Source: a virus
Virus record (IMG/VR): IMGVR_UViG_3300021197_001730
Span: 1 to 29,870 of that record
Direction: 5' to 3' (one strand)
Length of the DNA stretch: 29,870 nt
Shown here: in pieces, positions 1-6,054 of the stretch
Layout: each line of letters starts with the position of its first letter
Position numbering within the stretch: position 1 is the first letter of the stretch
The notes under the pieces: model-generated
What the model saw: the letters and a program-made list of their open reading frames with translations, nothing else
What the model was told of the DNA's origin: nothing
Database searches by the model: none
Program-made: the position numbers and the translations under genes

Positions 1-13
1 ATTTAAGACATCG

Positions 14-51
14 CTATTTTAAGACGCAAATTTTGAGTCTTAATGAACAAA
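14..51 (+). promoter_or_regulatory. Upstream element of left-block unit 1 (copy C)
   Basis: A degenerate copy of the 38-bp element found at 868-905 and 1403-1440. It shares GACGCAAATTT, and 23 bases further on ends in TTAATGAACAA. A second partial copy of the 3' half (CGGACAACAAATTTTGGAG) follows at about 67-85 and leads into the ribosome binding site of the 42-residue gene. The position at the head of a gene block suggests a promoter. Whether host or phage RNA polymerase uses it is not known. Confidence 0.5.
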
Positions 52-92
52 TATATGTTCGACAATCGGACAACAAATTTTGGAGATTTATT

Positions 93-221
93 ATGCGATT
101 TATTAAAGAATATTTCAAAAATTCTTCTACGTACGACATCGTACTTGAGGCACTATCGGCATTCGCTTTTGTTTATTTGTGTGTATTCGCTGTTGCGATG
201 GCACACATAATCGGAGGTTGA
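93..221 (+). CDS. Small single-span membrane protein (42 aa)
   Basis: Function not recognised. The frame is open from 33, but GGAG at 82-85 with a 7-base gap picks the ATG at 93. The bases before it belong to the upstream regulatory element. The protein has a basic N-terminus (MRFIKEYFK) followed by one hydrophobic segment (about residues 18-39, ALSAFAFVYLCVFAVAMAHI), so a single-span inner-membrane protein is expected. It is first of three genes in unit 1, ending one base before the next start. Small membrane proteins in phage early regions often act on the host envelope or on superinfection, but nothing here shows which. Confidence 0.6.
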   Translation: MRFIKEYFKNSSTYDIVLEALSAFAFVYLCVFAVAMAHIIGG

Positions 222-222
222 T

Positions 223-546
223 ATGATTAGAATTGATATTCCGAAAATCCAAACTCAATATAATAAAGGACTTCGTGACGTTATCGATGCATTTCAACAA
301 GATTTCGAAGGTCAAGTGCTTCATCCACTCGCTGACAAAATTCTTGCAATCGATAATGCAGAATATTTTGACGAAAAAATGGAAGTCGTTGAAGACTATT
401 ATGACGAATGGGCAGACGAACATATGGGCGTGGTTCGTGATCTTGGCAGAACTATATTCAACAATTGTCCTTATGACATACTTTCTCACGAAAGGTATGA
501 AGGAGCTCATTCCTTTCAAAACGGAGTAAACGAAAATGGTGATTAA
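223..546 (+). CDS. Hypothetical acidic protein (107 aa)
   Basis: Family not recognised. GGAGG at 214-218 precedes the ATG at 223 at good spacing. The protein is rich in Asp, Glu and aromatic residues in the middle (EDYYDEWADEH) and is predicted mostly helical, with no membrane span or signal. It is second in unit 1 and overlaps the next start by 11 bases, so translation is probably coupled. Its place in the leftmost, rapidly varying gene block suggests a host-takeover or host-defence role, which is inference only. Confidence 0.7.
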   Translation: MIRIDIPKIQTQYNKGLRDVIDAFQQDFEGQVLHPLADKILAIDNAEYFDEKMEVVEDYYDEWADEHMGVVRDLGRTIFNNCPYDILSHERYEGAHSFQNGVNENGD

Positions 547-847
547 CGAAGAATTTCAGGATTTCGAAAGAGTTGATACCAAACATTATTTCAACGATGG
601 GAGTGGTAGCAAAATTGACACGCATTATGTTTTTCAACCTGACGACGATTATATAATTTACGTTGTTAGTGAATGTAGTGCGTGTGGCAGAGGCGATTAT
701 CATGTATCAAAAGCTATATGGACAGGTAAGTACACAAGCGAAGATGGTTTTGAACACGACATAGAAACCATAGCAACTTTTGATTATTTGTACGAAGCTA
801 AAGATTTTGTAGTTGATACATATAACGAAGAAGAAGAGAGCGAATAG
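536..847 (+). CDS. Hypothetical acidic protein with CxxC (103 aa)
   Basis: Not recognised. The start at 536 follows CGGAG (522-526) inside the previous gene. The middle of the protein has a CSACGRGD segment, a CxxC that could bind metal or be redox active, although a second Cys pair is missing. The C-terminus is strongly acidic (YNEEEESE). The stop codon lies in the loop and 3' arm of the intrinsic terminator at 836-862, so this is the last gene of unit 1. Acidic early phage proteins sometimes mimic DNA to block restriction. There is no direct support for that here. Confidence 0.7.
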   Translation: MVINEEFQDFERVDTKHYFNDGSGSKIDTHYVFQPDDDYIIYVVSECSACGRGDYHVSKAIWTGKYTSEDGFEHDIETIATFDYLYEAKDFVVDTYNEEEESE

Positions 848-862
848 CTCTCTTTTTTTTTC
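836..862 (+). terminator. Intrinsic terminator of left-block unit 1
   Basis: GAGAGC, loop GAATA, GCTCTC, then a run of T. The perfect 6-bp stem overlaps the stop codon of the 103-residue gene. The promoter-like element of unit 2 follows within 10 bases, so this is a terminator-promoter junction. Confidence 0.85.
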
Positions 863-867
863 GTCCG

Positions 868-905
868 TTTAATTCAGACGCATTTTTAATTGCTTAATGG
901 ACAAC
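868..905 (+). promoter_or_regulatory. Upstream element of left-block unit 2 (copy A)
   Basis: A 38-bp element that starts TTTAATTCAGACGCA and ends in TTAATGGACAAC. It matches the element at 1403-1440 at the same length and with few differences, and both end 16-17 bases before a start codon with GGAG between. A position directly after a terminator and before a single gene argues for a promoter. It does not fit a normal sigma-70 pattern well. Confidence 0.65.
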
Positions 906-921
906 CTATAGGAGCACGTTC

Positions 922-1368
922 ATGTCATTTATTAAAAATATGAATAATCGTTCATCATTTGATTATCGTTTTAGTGTAACAACAAAAACCGATGATGATT
1001 TAATTTCGCTTAAAGAAATGATTTCAGAGTTTAATGAAAGATATCGTAAAGGTAGTAGAATGAGAGGGAAATGTCTTACCGGATCATTACTACGAGTCAC
1101 TATAATGGCTCGTGGACCTCGCGCTGTTCATGCACGAAAAGATTATAATTATCCTGGTGCAGCAAGAGCGTATGATTCGTCTTTACCACACGAATATGCA
1201 GAATATTTCGATGTATACGTGCATGAAGATAACGATGCTATGCACTACTTTCGAACAGAATTAGAAACAGGTTTAACAAGAGCAAACCAGCGTAAAATCT
1301 CCGACTTAGAATACGACATAATGAAGATCAAGTGGGAAGCGAAAGATAAACTTAAGCTTGCTGCTTAA
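922..1368 (+). CDS. Hypothetical protein (148 aa)
   Basis: Not recognised. AGGAG at 910-914 gives normal spacing to the ATG at 922. The protein is soluble, with a basic middle (RYRKGSRMRGK and RGPRAVHARKDY), aromatic patches, and a Lys-rich helical C-terminus (MKIKWEAKDKLKLAA). It stands alone in unit 2, with its own upstream element and terminator, which implies independent dosage. The basic, Tyr-rich segment could bind nucleic acid, but no known fold was identified. Confidence 0.7.
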   Translation: MSFIKNMNNRSSFDYRFSVTTKTDDDLISLKEMISEFNERYRKGSRMRGKCLTGSLLRVTIMARGPRAVHARKDYNYPGAARAYDSSLPHEYAEYFDVYVHEDNDAMHYFRTELETGLTRANQRKISDLEYDIMKIKWEAKDKLKLAA

Positions 1369-1372
1369 AACG

Positions 1373-1399
1373 AGAGGGACTTTGGTCCCTCTTTTTTTA
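1373..1399 (+). terminator. Intrinsic terminator of left-block unit 2
   Basis: AGAGGGAC, loop TTTG, GTCCCTCT, then T7. The 8-bp perfect stem sits directly after the 148-residue gene and four bases before the next copy of the 38-bp element. Confidence 0.9.
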
Positions 1400-1402
1400 T
1401 CG

Positions 1403-1440
1403 TTTAATTCAGACGCAAATTTATGTGCCTTATGGACAAC
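1403..1440 (+). promoter_or_regulatory. Upstream element of left-block unit 3 (copy B)
   Basis: The best-preserved partner of the 868-905 element. The first 15 bases (TTTAATTCAGACGCA) are identical and so is the ending ATGGACAAC. Its internal TTCAGACGCAAATTT also occurs exactly on the minus strand at 5031-5045. It includes an ATG at 1423 that is in frame with the next gene. That ATG is probably not the real start, because it lies inside the element and has no ribosome binding site. Confidence 0.65.
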
Positions 1441-1455
1441 AAAAAGGAGATTTCC

Positions 1456-1857
1456 ATGTCGAAATTTATAGACCAACTCGTAAAACTTGCAACAAGTGAA
1501 GAGTCAGGCACGACTATCGCTGATGTGTTTAGCAATCAAGATGCTCACTACCAACACCAAGCTATAATCGATTTATTACATGTTATGCGTGACAACGTTT
1601 CAGGTAATTTTGCTGAAGCTATCGAAGCTGTTGAGAATATACCATTCGAACGAAGTTACGTTGTGTATGTGACAGTGAATGGTCGCTATGAAGTGCAAGT
1701 TAAAGCACATAGCGAGGAAGACGCCAATTACATAGTCGAACAAATGAGTCTCGAGGATATTGTAAATGGTGCCGATCCAGCTATCGAAGATATTACGGAT
1801 AGTGGTGACGTAACAATTGAAATAGATGACTCATTAACGAGTGTCGTTGATTGGTAG
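1456..1857 (+). CDS. Hypothetical strongly acidic protein (133 aa)
   Basis: Not recognised. AAGGAG at 1444-1449 selects the ATG at 1456 (MSKFIDQ) rather than the in-frame ATG at 1423. The protein has a helical N-terminal half and a beta-type segment (SYVVYVTVNGRYEVQVKAHS) followed by a helix and a very acidic tail (PAIEDITDSGDVTIEIDD). Acidic residues far outnumber Lys and Arg. It is the first gene of unit 3. An Ocr-like DNA mimic is conceivable from charge alone, but the sequence resemblance is to no family known to me. Confidence 0.7.
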   Translation: MSKFIDQLVKLATSEESGTTIADVFSNQDAHYQHQAIIDLLHVMRDNVSGNFAEAIEAVENIPFERSYVVYVTVNGRYEVQVKAHSEEDANYIVEQMSLEDIVNGADPAIEDITDSGDVTIEIDDSLTSVVDW

Positions 1858-1880
1858 TTAAATTCATAAAATTTATAGGC

Positions 1881-1955
1881 ATGATAATCGGCTTAGCGCT
1901 GATTGTCATTTGCCTCGTTTTATTACTTATTTTTAAACCAGCAAGGAACGAGTGA
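1881..1955 (+). CDS. Very small membrane protein (24-34 aa)
   Basis: A short frame in the gap between two genes. From the ATG at 1881 it reads MIIGLALIVICLVLLLIFK plus five residues: one almost perfect membrane span with a basic C-terminal flank. The frame is open upstream to a TTG at 1851, which would add VVKFIKFIG in front and overlap the previous stop codon, and coupled translation could use it. No strong ribosome binding site precedes either start. The composition is too regular to be likely noise, and the neighbouring unit 1 also has a small one-span protein. Function unknown. Confidence 0.5.
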   Translation: MIIGLALIVICLVLLLIFKPARNE

Positions 1956-1959
1956 AACT

Positions 1960-2145
1960 ATGAAAATTGATCTTACCTATGAAGAACTCAACGAGATTGT
2001 AATATTGCTCGATCATGCCTTAGACGACATTGATAATGATGGCGGATGGCGATGGGAATGGGAGCACCATCATAGGTTAGCGTACAAATTGTTAACTTAT
2101 GAAAAATGTAGAACAGCGTTGGAGAATTTCAAAAATGACACGTAA
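1960..2145 (+). CDS. Hypothetical small protein (61 aa)
   Basis: Not recognised. The longer frame from 1903 runs over the small membrane-protein frame. The ATG at 1960 (MKIDLTYEELNEIVILLDHA) is preferred because AAGGA lies at 1943-1947 and the protein then starts with a typical short strand and helix. The helix-rich protein contains WRWEWEHHHR in the middle and looks like the small helical proteins common in phage early regions. The next gene starts inside its last codons. Confidence 0.6.
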   Translation: MKIDLTYEELNEIVILLDHALDDIDNDGGWRWEWEHHHRLAYKLLTYEKCRTALENFKNDT

Positions 2146-2338
2146 ACATTATACTATGCTCGCACAGTGGTGCGGGCAAAGCAACGTGAGTACTTATCGC
2201 GTTGAAAATTTGTTGGAATTGCTCGAAGAAGATAATCCAAACTTCGATAAAAACAAGTTTCTTAAACTTTTTAAAGAAATTCGTCACGATTATGAGCAAT
2301 ATAATAACGCTTTTAAATATCGGTATAAAATATCATGA
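2135..2338 (+). CDS. Hypothetical small protein (67 aa)
   Basis: Starts inside the previous gene. GGAG at 2121-2124 points to the ATG at 2135 (MTRKHYTMLAQW) rather than 2099. The pattern of a short basic start, an amphipathic helix, then FDKNKFLKLFKEIRHDY is common among small uncharacterised phage and plasmid proteins that begin MTRKHF. I recall no defined function for them. It overlaps the next start by ATGA, so translation is coupled. Confidence 0.65.
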   Translation: MTRKHYTMLAQWCGQSNVSTYRVENLLELLEEDNPNFDKNKFLKLFKEIRHDYEQYNNAFKYRYKIS

Positions 2339-2580
2339 TTATTGAAATTGATTTATGGGCTGACCGATATCCGCATTTTTCTGTAAATTTAAAAGGTATG
2401 ACTGTTACGCATATAATATCTTCACACAACGATGATGAATTATGGGTAACAATCAAAGAACCGATTGAAGGCGCAGAAGAATACGACAACGCAGTAATGT
2501 TCGATAAATACGATCATGCTGGCGATATCTTGTATCTTAAAACCAAATGGCAAGAATTTTGGGATACGCAAAAGTCATAG
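2335..2580 (+). CDS. Hypothetical acidic protein (81 aa)
   Basis: Not recognised. It begins at an ATGA overlap with the previous gene and lacks a clear ribosome binding site of its own, so it probably depends on re-initiation. The beta-rich N-terminus (MIIEIDLWADRYPHFSVNLK) is followed by an acidic middle (EPIEGAEEYDNAVMFDKYD). Last gene of unit 3: its stop codon lies in the stem of the terminator at 2574-2601. Confidence 0.65.
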   Translation: MIIEIDLWADRYPHFSVNLKGMTVTHIISSHNDDELWVTIKEPIEGAEEYDNAVMFDKYDHAGDILYLKTKWQEFWDTQKS

Positions 2581-2601
2581 CGAAAGCTATGGCTTTTTTT
2601 T
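2574..2601 (+). terminator. Terminator at the convergence of the two gene blocks
   Basis: GTCATAGC, loop GAAA, GCTATGGC, then T8. The 8-bp stem has one G-T pair and a GNRA loop. On the other strand the same hairpin is followed by TTTT, so it may also end minus-strand transcripts. The stop codons of the last plus-strand and the last minus-strand gene both lie within it. Confidence 0.85.
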
Positions 2602-2694
2602 CGTATTAAAACGATGTTTAAAAAAAACGATTACGTTTATCAGCGTATTAATTGTAATGGCTAATACTAACCACATTTCCCATATTTCTGGCAT
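2587..2694 (-). CDS. Very small membrane protein (35 aa)
   Basis: Minus-strand frame MPEIWEMWLVLAITINTLIN followed by VIVFFKHRFNTKKKP. It has one hydrophobic span (about residues 8-26) and a basic C-terminal tail, the layout of a small single-pass protein with the tail in the cytoplasm. It begins 8 bases after the stop of the Lys-rich gene. The ribosome binding site is weak, so coupling is likely. Its stop codon is inside the shared terminator stem. Likely the last gene of the long minus-strand block. Function unknown. Confidence 0.5.
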   Translation of the reverse strand: MPEIWEMWLVLAITINTLINVIVFFKHRFNTKKKP

Positions 2695-2702
2695 CAATCC
2701 AT

Positions 2703-2855
2703 TTATTTTTTCTTTGTCTGCGAATCTCGTAAGTCCTTTTTCGACGGTGCGCCTTTAGAACCTGGTTTTCTCATTTTCTCGCCGCTGCCGGCTTTAATTC
2801 TTTTTCTTTTGGCGTGGATATTGTCCCACAAGCCTTTTTTCTTCTTTTTAGCCAT
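2703..2855 (-). CDS. Small Lys/Arg-rich phage protein (50 aa)
   Basis: The preferred start is the ATG at 2855 (MAKKKKKGLWDNIHAKRKRI), which has AAGG about 7 bases upstream. An in-frame ATG at 2894 would add 13 residues but lacks a binding site. The LWxNIHAKRKRIKAGSGExM followed by RKPGSKGAP pattern is one I recognise from many phage and prophage genomes, always as a short basic protein of unknown function. The charge suggests nucleic-acid or virion association. It follows the ribonucleotide reductase gene and the large hairpin at 2911-2974. Confidence 0.8.
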   Translation of the reverse strand: MAKKKKKGLWDNIHAKRKRIKAGSGEKMRKPGSKGAPSKKDLRDSQTKKK

Positions 2856-2910
2856 CTTTTTACCTTGAAACGCACTTTTTGAAAGCAAATCCATTTATTT
2901 TTGAAAAACG

Positions 2911-2974
2911 ATGCTCTAGGGAGACCAAGGAGCATACCCAAATAACATTTGGATGTCCTAGGTACCTAGAGCAT
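2911..2974 (-). repeat. Long imperfect hairpin after the ribonucleotide reductase gene
   Basis: A 64-base inverted structure. ATGCTCTAGG (2911-2920) pairs perfectly with CCTAGAGCAT (2965-2974). Inside it ACCAAGGA pairs with TCCTAGGT (one mismatch), then CAT with ATG across a one-base bulge, then CCAAAT with ATTTGG around a 3-base loop. There is no T run, so it is not a normal terminator. It lies between the reductase stop codon (2997) and the Lys-rich gene. Irregular stems of this size between genes in T7 are RNase III processing sites, and that role is inferred here. Confidence 0.7.
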
Positions 2975-2996
2975 ATAAAGTCTGTCAGTGATGATC

Positions 2997-4871
2997 CTAT
3001 GCAATCTCACAGGCGCCTGCACTACAGGACAGCTCCTGAGAGGCAGTTGTTTCATCATCTTCTTCTATCATCTGATCCCAATCAATTTCTGTTGGCATTT
3101 TAGTTAGAAATTCTTCATATTCTTCTTTGCTGCACTCATTATACGGTGCTTGGCGATACGAACCGCCATCATAGGGCAAGAAGGATATGCCTGAGATGTC
3201 ATCAAAATTGTTCCATACATAAGCACCAACTTGAGGCCACTCAGTTTCTTTTACAGACACAGTAATACTTGGCTTGTGCTCACACCAGTACTCTTGATAT
3301 ATCTGCCAAAGCTTAAGATGGTCTATGGCTGTCATATCATCTCTTGTCACACAATTATCTGGTGATTTAACTGGAAATGAAAATACTGTTGTAGTGTCAC
3401 CTTTCATAACGCAAGGTTCGTTAGGCACACCTTTGTCTATCATAAACTGAGTTAGTGGGTCTTTGTTGTCTCCACGAACAGTGCGAATATAATATTTACT
3501 ATGTCTAGCGTGAATACCACTAGCTGAGTTAACTAGTTGTGATACTGTTCCGCTAGGCTTTACACATGTTATTGCAGCACTTGGTTCTATATCTAGCTTT
3601 GCAGCCATATACTGGTTTGCTTCTACTGCACGAACCCTGAGATCACTTAATAATTCTGGAAGTGTCTCAGTGTCTCTCATTAATACATTGTCCAATATGC
3701 CTGTAAGCGAGACACCCAGTAATCGTTCTTGTTCTGTATTAGTTTGCCAGATACGTCGTAAGTATGGAAAGTGTGTAAAGGTCGATTGTATAGTGCCGAT
3801 GATACTAGCGACCGCAACTTTTTCCATAAGGGTATCTTTAGTATCTTTTTCACGGACGATGACCTCGGTAAGGTTGCAGAACTGGTACGGACGTAAGATG
3901 ATCTCACTGCATGGATTAGTGCCAAACTGAAACTCATTATTTCTCTTTCCGTATTTTGCTGCCATCTTTTGTGATGCTTGCCGATTAAAAATTCCTCTTT
4001 CACCACTATGACTTTCGTATAGTGCTGACCATTCTCTCATAAAAGCGCCTACGTCAGGCTTTTCTGTGTAGCAGACACTATTGTTAGCCAAAGCTCGTTG
4101 TGGGTTTTCTCTCCACCACTCACCTGACTTTGCGTGTCTCATCCTGTCATCAGTTAAGTTTGACAGGCTGATCATTGCAGACCGTCTTACTCCACCGACA
4201 ACAACAATCTCACCTATTTTGCACATGAGGTCATGACACTCTATAGATGATAGCTTGCGCCCTTCGGCTGCTTTAAAAGTATTTATTGTAAATCTGAATA
4301 AGTCGTCTAATGGTGCTGGACCAGAAGCACGACCACCAAATTTACGTAGTCTTGCGCCTGCAGGTCTTACTTTGCTCATGTCCCACTCAGGGATTTCGCC
4401 TGCATATAACAGTGCTATTAGCATTCTAAAGGCTTTAGACCAGCCTTCTTTACTGTCGCTGACTACTATTGTTGTATTAGATTTGTATAGCTTCTCAGGT
4501 ATCTCAGGAAGCTTGTTTATATATTGTCTTTCTACACTGAAGCCGACACCTGTACCACACATCAGTATGAACATAGCTTCGTCAAATGACTTAGGATCAT
4601 CTGCAACTATATAGCTGCAGTTATAGCCACATGTGTTGTCTCTTGCTAGGGCAACACCAGCAGTCATTAAAGCACGCATTGATGGCATGACTTCTTTTTT
4701 GATGATAGCTTCTCTTATTATATTGAGGTTTTCTTCACCAATGTTAGGTCGTTGTTCAGCAATAAAATCGACAAATCGTTGCACTGTTTCTTCCCAGTGC
4801 TCTCGTCTATTTATATTGTCTTTGTATCTCGCATAACGAGATTTATGTATAAATTCTTCATATAGGTTCAT
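2997..4871 (-). CDS. nrdJ: Class II (adenosylcobalamin-dependent) ribonucleotide reductase
   Basis: Reduces ribonucleotides to deoxyribonucleotides using a radical made from coenzyme B12, supplying precursors for phage DNA synthesis without oxygen or a second subunit. The 624 residues resemble the monomeric Lactobacillus-type enzyme. NPCSEI (Cys321, Glu323) and FCNL (Cys332) match the thiyl-radical and redox cysteines. Cys81 or Cys85 (TCGYNCSYI) is the likely N-terminal redox partner, and the last nine residues contain the CxxxxC shuttle pair (Cys616, Cys621). CVKPSGT (436-442) is the usual substrate-loop signature. Transcription probably starts from the T7-like site at 4945-4962. The host must make or import B12. 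Confidence 0.93.
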   Translation of the reverse strand: MNLYEEFIHKSRYARYKDNINRREHWEETVQRFVDFIAEQRPNIGEENLNIIREAIIKKEVMPSMRALMTAGVALARDNTCGYNCSYIVADDPKSFDEAMFILMCGTGVGFSVERQYINKLPEIPEKLYKSNTTIVVSDSKEGWSKAFRMLIALLYAGEIPEWDMSKVRPAGARLRKFGGRASGPAPLDDLFRFTINTFKAAEGRKLSSIECHDLMCKIGEIVVVGGVRRSAMISLSNLTDDRMRHAKSGEWWRENPQRALANNSVCYTEKPDVGAFMREWSALYESHSGERGIFNRQASQKMAAKYGKRNNEFQFGTNPCSEIILRPYQFCNLTEVIVREKDTKDTLMEKVAVASIIGTIQSTFTHFPYLRRIWQTNTEQERLLGVSLTGILDNVLMRDTETLPELLSDLRVRAVEANQYMAAKLDIEPSAAITCVKPSGTVSQLVNSASGIHARHSKYYIRTVRGDNKDPLTQFMIDKGVPNEPCVMKGDTTTVFSFPVKSPDNCVTRDDMTAIDHLKLWQIYQEYWCEHKPSITVSVKETEWPQVGAYVWNNFDDISGISFLPYDGGSYRQAPYNECSKEEYEEFLTKMPTEIDWDQMIEEDDETTASQELSCSAGACEIA

Positions 4872-4914
4872 ATAGGTCTCTTAGGGTTATATTAGGTTAT
4901 TCTTCTTCTATTAC

Positions 4915-4950
4915 CTTTAGAGATCTTAAGATCTAATACGATCTCTAAAG
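4915..4950 (-). repeat. Perfect 11-bp inverted repeat in the reductase leader
   Basis: CTTTAGAGATC (4915-4925) is repeated inverted at 4940-4950 with 14 bases between. The spacer holds a further palindrome, AGATCTTAAGATCT (4921-4934). A transcript starting at the predicted +1 (4945) would open with GAGAUC and could fold at once into a 5' stem-loop. It may protect or regulate the mRNA, or be an operator overlapping the promoter. Confidence 0.7.
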
Positions 4951-4962
4951 TGCGGCGTCTTT
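4945..4962 (-). promoter_or_regulatory. Predicted phage RNA polymerase promoter (reductase)
   Basis: The minus strand reads AAAGACGCCGCACTTTA then G (+1 at 4945). Against the T7 promoter TAATACGACTCACTATA it matches at 12 of 17 positions, and the CACT core and TSS spacing also agree with SP6. The same core, GCCGCACTWWAG, precedes the phage RNA polymerase gene at 15604-15621. It lies directly after a terminator and before a single large gene. Confidence 0.75.
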
Positions 4963-4994
4963 AAAAAAAATCCCCCAGCCTTGCGACTGAGGGA
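4963..4994 (-). terminator. Intrinsic terminator after the DUF3310 gene
   Basis: On the minus strand TCCCTCAG, loop TCGCAAGG, CTGGGGGA, then T8: an 8-bp stem with one G-T pair. It ends the replication-gene transcript, and its T run abuts the phage promoter of the reductase gene. Confidence 0.9.
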
Positions 4995-5026
4995 CTTGGA
5001 CAAACTGGAGATTTACTCCAAGGGGG

Positions 5027-5344
5027 TTAGAAATTTGCGTCTGAACTTTTGGATTGCAATAAGTCAATAAGCATTTTGCAATATTGCTTAGCTTTTTCCA
5101 CGTCCTCTACACCTGATTTCTTTTTGTATCTTGACACATATTTAATAATACAGCCTGCATAGAAGTCTTCAGCTATACCTAATGACTCTAAAAATTCAGC
5201 TGGCTCAATACCTTCTGTAGTGTAGTGTTCTGGCTGAGTAATAGGATTAAATTTGTCTTCTTGGTCATAAAATGCTTGTTGAAATTGTTTCTCGCTGACT
5301 GAGGCTTGCCTCATATATTCTTCATGACTTACTTGGTTTGCCAT
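5027..5344 (-). CDS. DUF3310 protein (105 aa)
   Basis: A member of DUF3310, small phage proteins sometimes called nucleotide-kinase-like without proof. The diagnostic stretch is ITQPEHYTTEGIEPAEFLES, then an F.GC.IKYVSRYKKKSG segment and an ED.EKA..Y...L helix. AAGGA upstream picks the ATG at 5344 over 5374. It overlaps the end of the exonuclease gene by 16 bases. Oddly, its last codons (SDANF) are the repeated motif TTCAGACGCAAATTT, so a regulatory element is embedded in the end of the gene. Function unproven. Neighbours suggest nucleotide or DNA metabolism. Confidence 0.85.
   Translation of the reverse strand: MANQVSHEEYMRQASVSEKQFQQAFYDQEDKFNPITQPEHYTTEGIEPAEFLESLGIAEDFYAGCIIKYVSRYKKKSGVEDVEKAKQYCKMLIDLLQSKSSDANF
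5031..5045 (-). promoter_or_regulatory. Minus-strand copy of the TTCAGACGCAAATTT motif (copy E)
   Basis: The rightward element at 1403-1440 contains the same 15 bases. An exact 15-mer on the opposite strand 3.6 kb away is not expected by chance. It is followed after about 12 bases by a small GGAG-TAAAT-CTCC stem, then the terminator and the reductase promoter. Its role is not clear. Confidence 0.55.
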
Positions 5345-6054
5345 AAAATTACTTCCTTCTTTGTTGAGTCCCAATCTTCAGCTCGTAGTATTTTTGCAAC
5401 TCGAGCTTGCTGCAAAGCATCTTCTTCTGTGAGACCTGCTCCTTGGTATGCTGCGACTACACTATCCCACCTACAATCTTGTAAAATGGCTGCAGCACGC
5501 TTTTCGCCTATGCCTGGACAGCCTTTATAGCCGTCAGCTACATCACCAGTTAATGTTTGCATTAAGTGTTTTTTATCTGCTTCTTCTAGCGAGATAGTAT
5601 GCAATTCATTTAATCTGTATGTTCGACCAGGTATTGATAATAAGTCTTTGTCGTCACTTACTATGATTGGGTTTTTGTATGATTCATTTGTTGCAAGAAT
5701 GCCTAATACATCGTCTGCTTCTAACTGATCATACTCATAAGTTTCAAAGTTATTTTCGATGTACTTTTTGAACCTTTTATAAGCTAAAGGTTTTCTGCTG
5801 TTTTTCCTGTTGTACTTATAAGTAGGCAAAACTTCTTTGCGAAAGTTTGTAGGTGATGAAAATGCAAACACCATGTCATAAGCATCTAAATCGTGCATTA
5901 GTCCATGTATGTATTGAACAAAACTATCTGTGCAATCACTAAATCTGCTATGCAAAGTATGAACTTCATCATCCCACTGCACTTCATGCTCATGGCCTAT
6001 GGCTATTGAGAACACCACCATGTCACCATCAATTAATAAAGTGTTATTCTTCAT
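5329..6054 (-). CDS. T7 gp6-like 5'-3' exonuclease
   Basis: A metal-dependent 5' nuclease of the FEN/T7 gp6 family (241 aa). It would remove primers and degrade host DNA during phage replication. Visible motifs are the N-terminal metal site LLIDGDMVVFS, the arch segment FRKEVLPTYKYNRK, the metal ligands EADDVLG and VSDDKDLLSIPG, and the helix-3-turn-helix DNA grip DGYKGCPGIGEKRAA. GAGGTG six bases upstream selects the ATG at 6054 (MKNNTLLIDGD) rather than 6066. It overlaps the previous gene by 11 bases. A position after the DNA polymerase matches T7-like replication modules. Confidence 0.92.
   Translation of the reverse strand: MKNNTLLIDGDMVVFSIAIGHEHEVQWDDEVHTLHSRFSDCTDSFVQYIHGLMHDLDAYDMVFAFSSPTNFRKEVLPTYKYNRKNSRKPLAYKRFKKYIENNFETYEYDQLEADDVLGILATNESYKNPIIVSDDKDLLSIPGRTYRLNELHTISLEEADKKHLMQTLTGDVADGYKGCPGIGEKRAAAILQDCRWDSVVAAYQGAGLTEEDALQQARVAKILRAEDWDSTKKEVILWQTK

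Noticed and set aside
1423-1455. Earlier start (ATG at 1423) for the 133-residue protein
   Set aside because: That ATG lies inside the repeated 38-bp element and has no ribosome binding site, while AAGGAG precedes the ATG at 1456.
2516-2758. Plus-strand frame across the convergence point
   Set aside because: It runs through the terminator hairpin and opposite two minus-strand genes; no ribosome binding site.
4003-4027. CAGCACTATACG on the minus strand as a T7-like promoter
   Set aside because: It contains CACTATA, but lies in the middle of the reductase coding region, lacks the GCCG that precedes CACT in both convincing sites, and +1 would be C.
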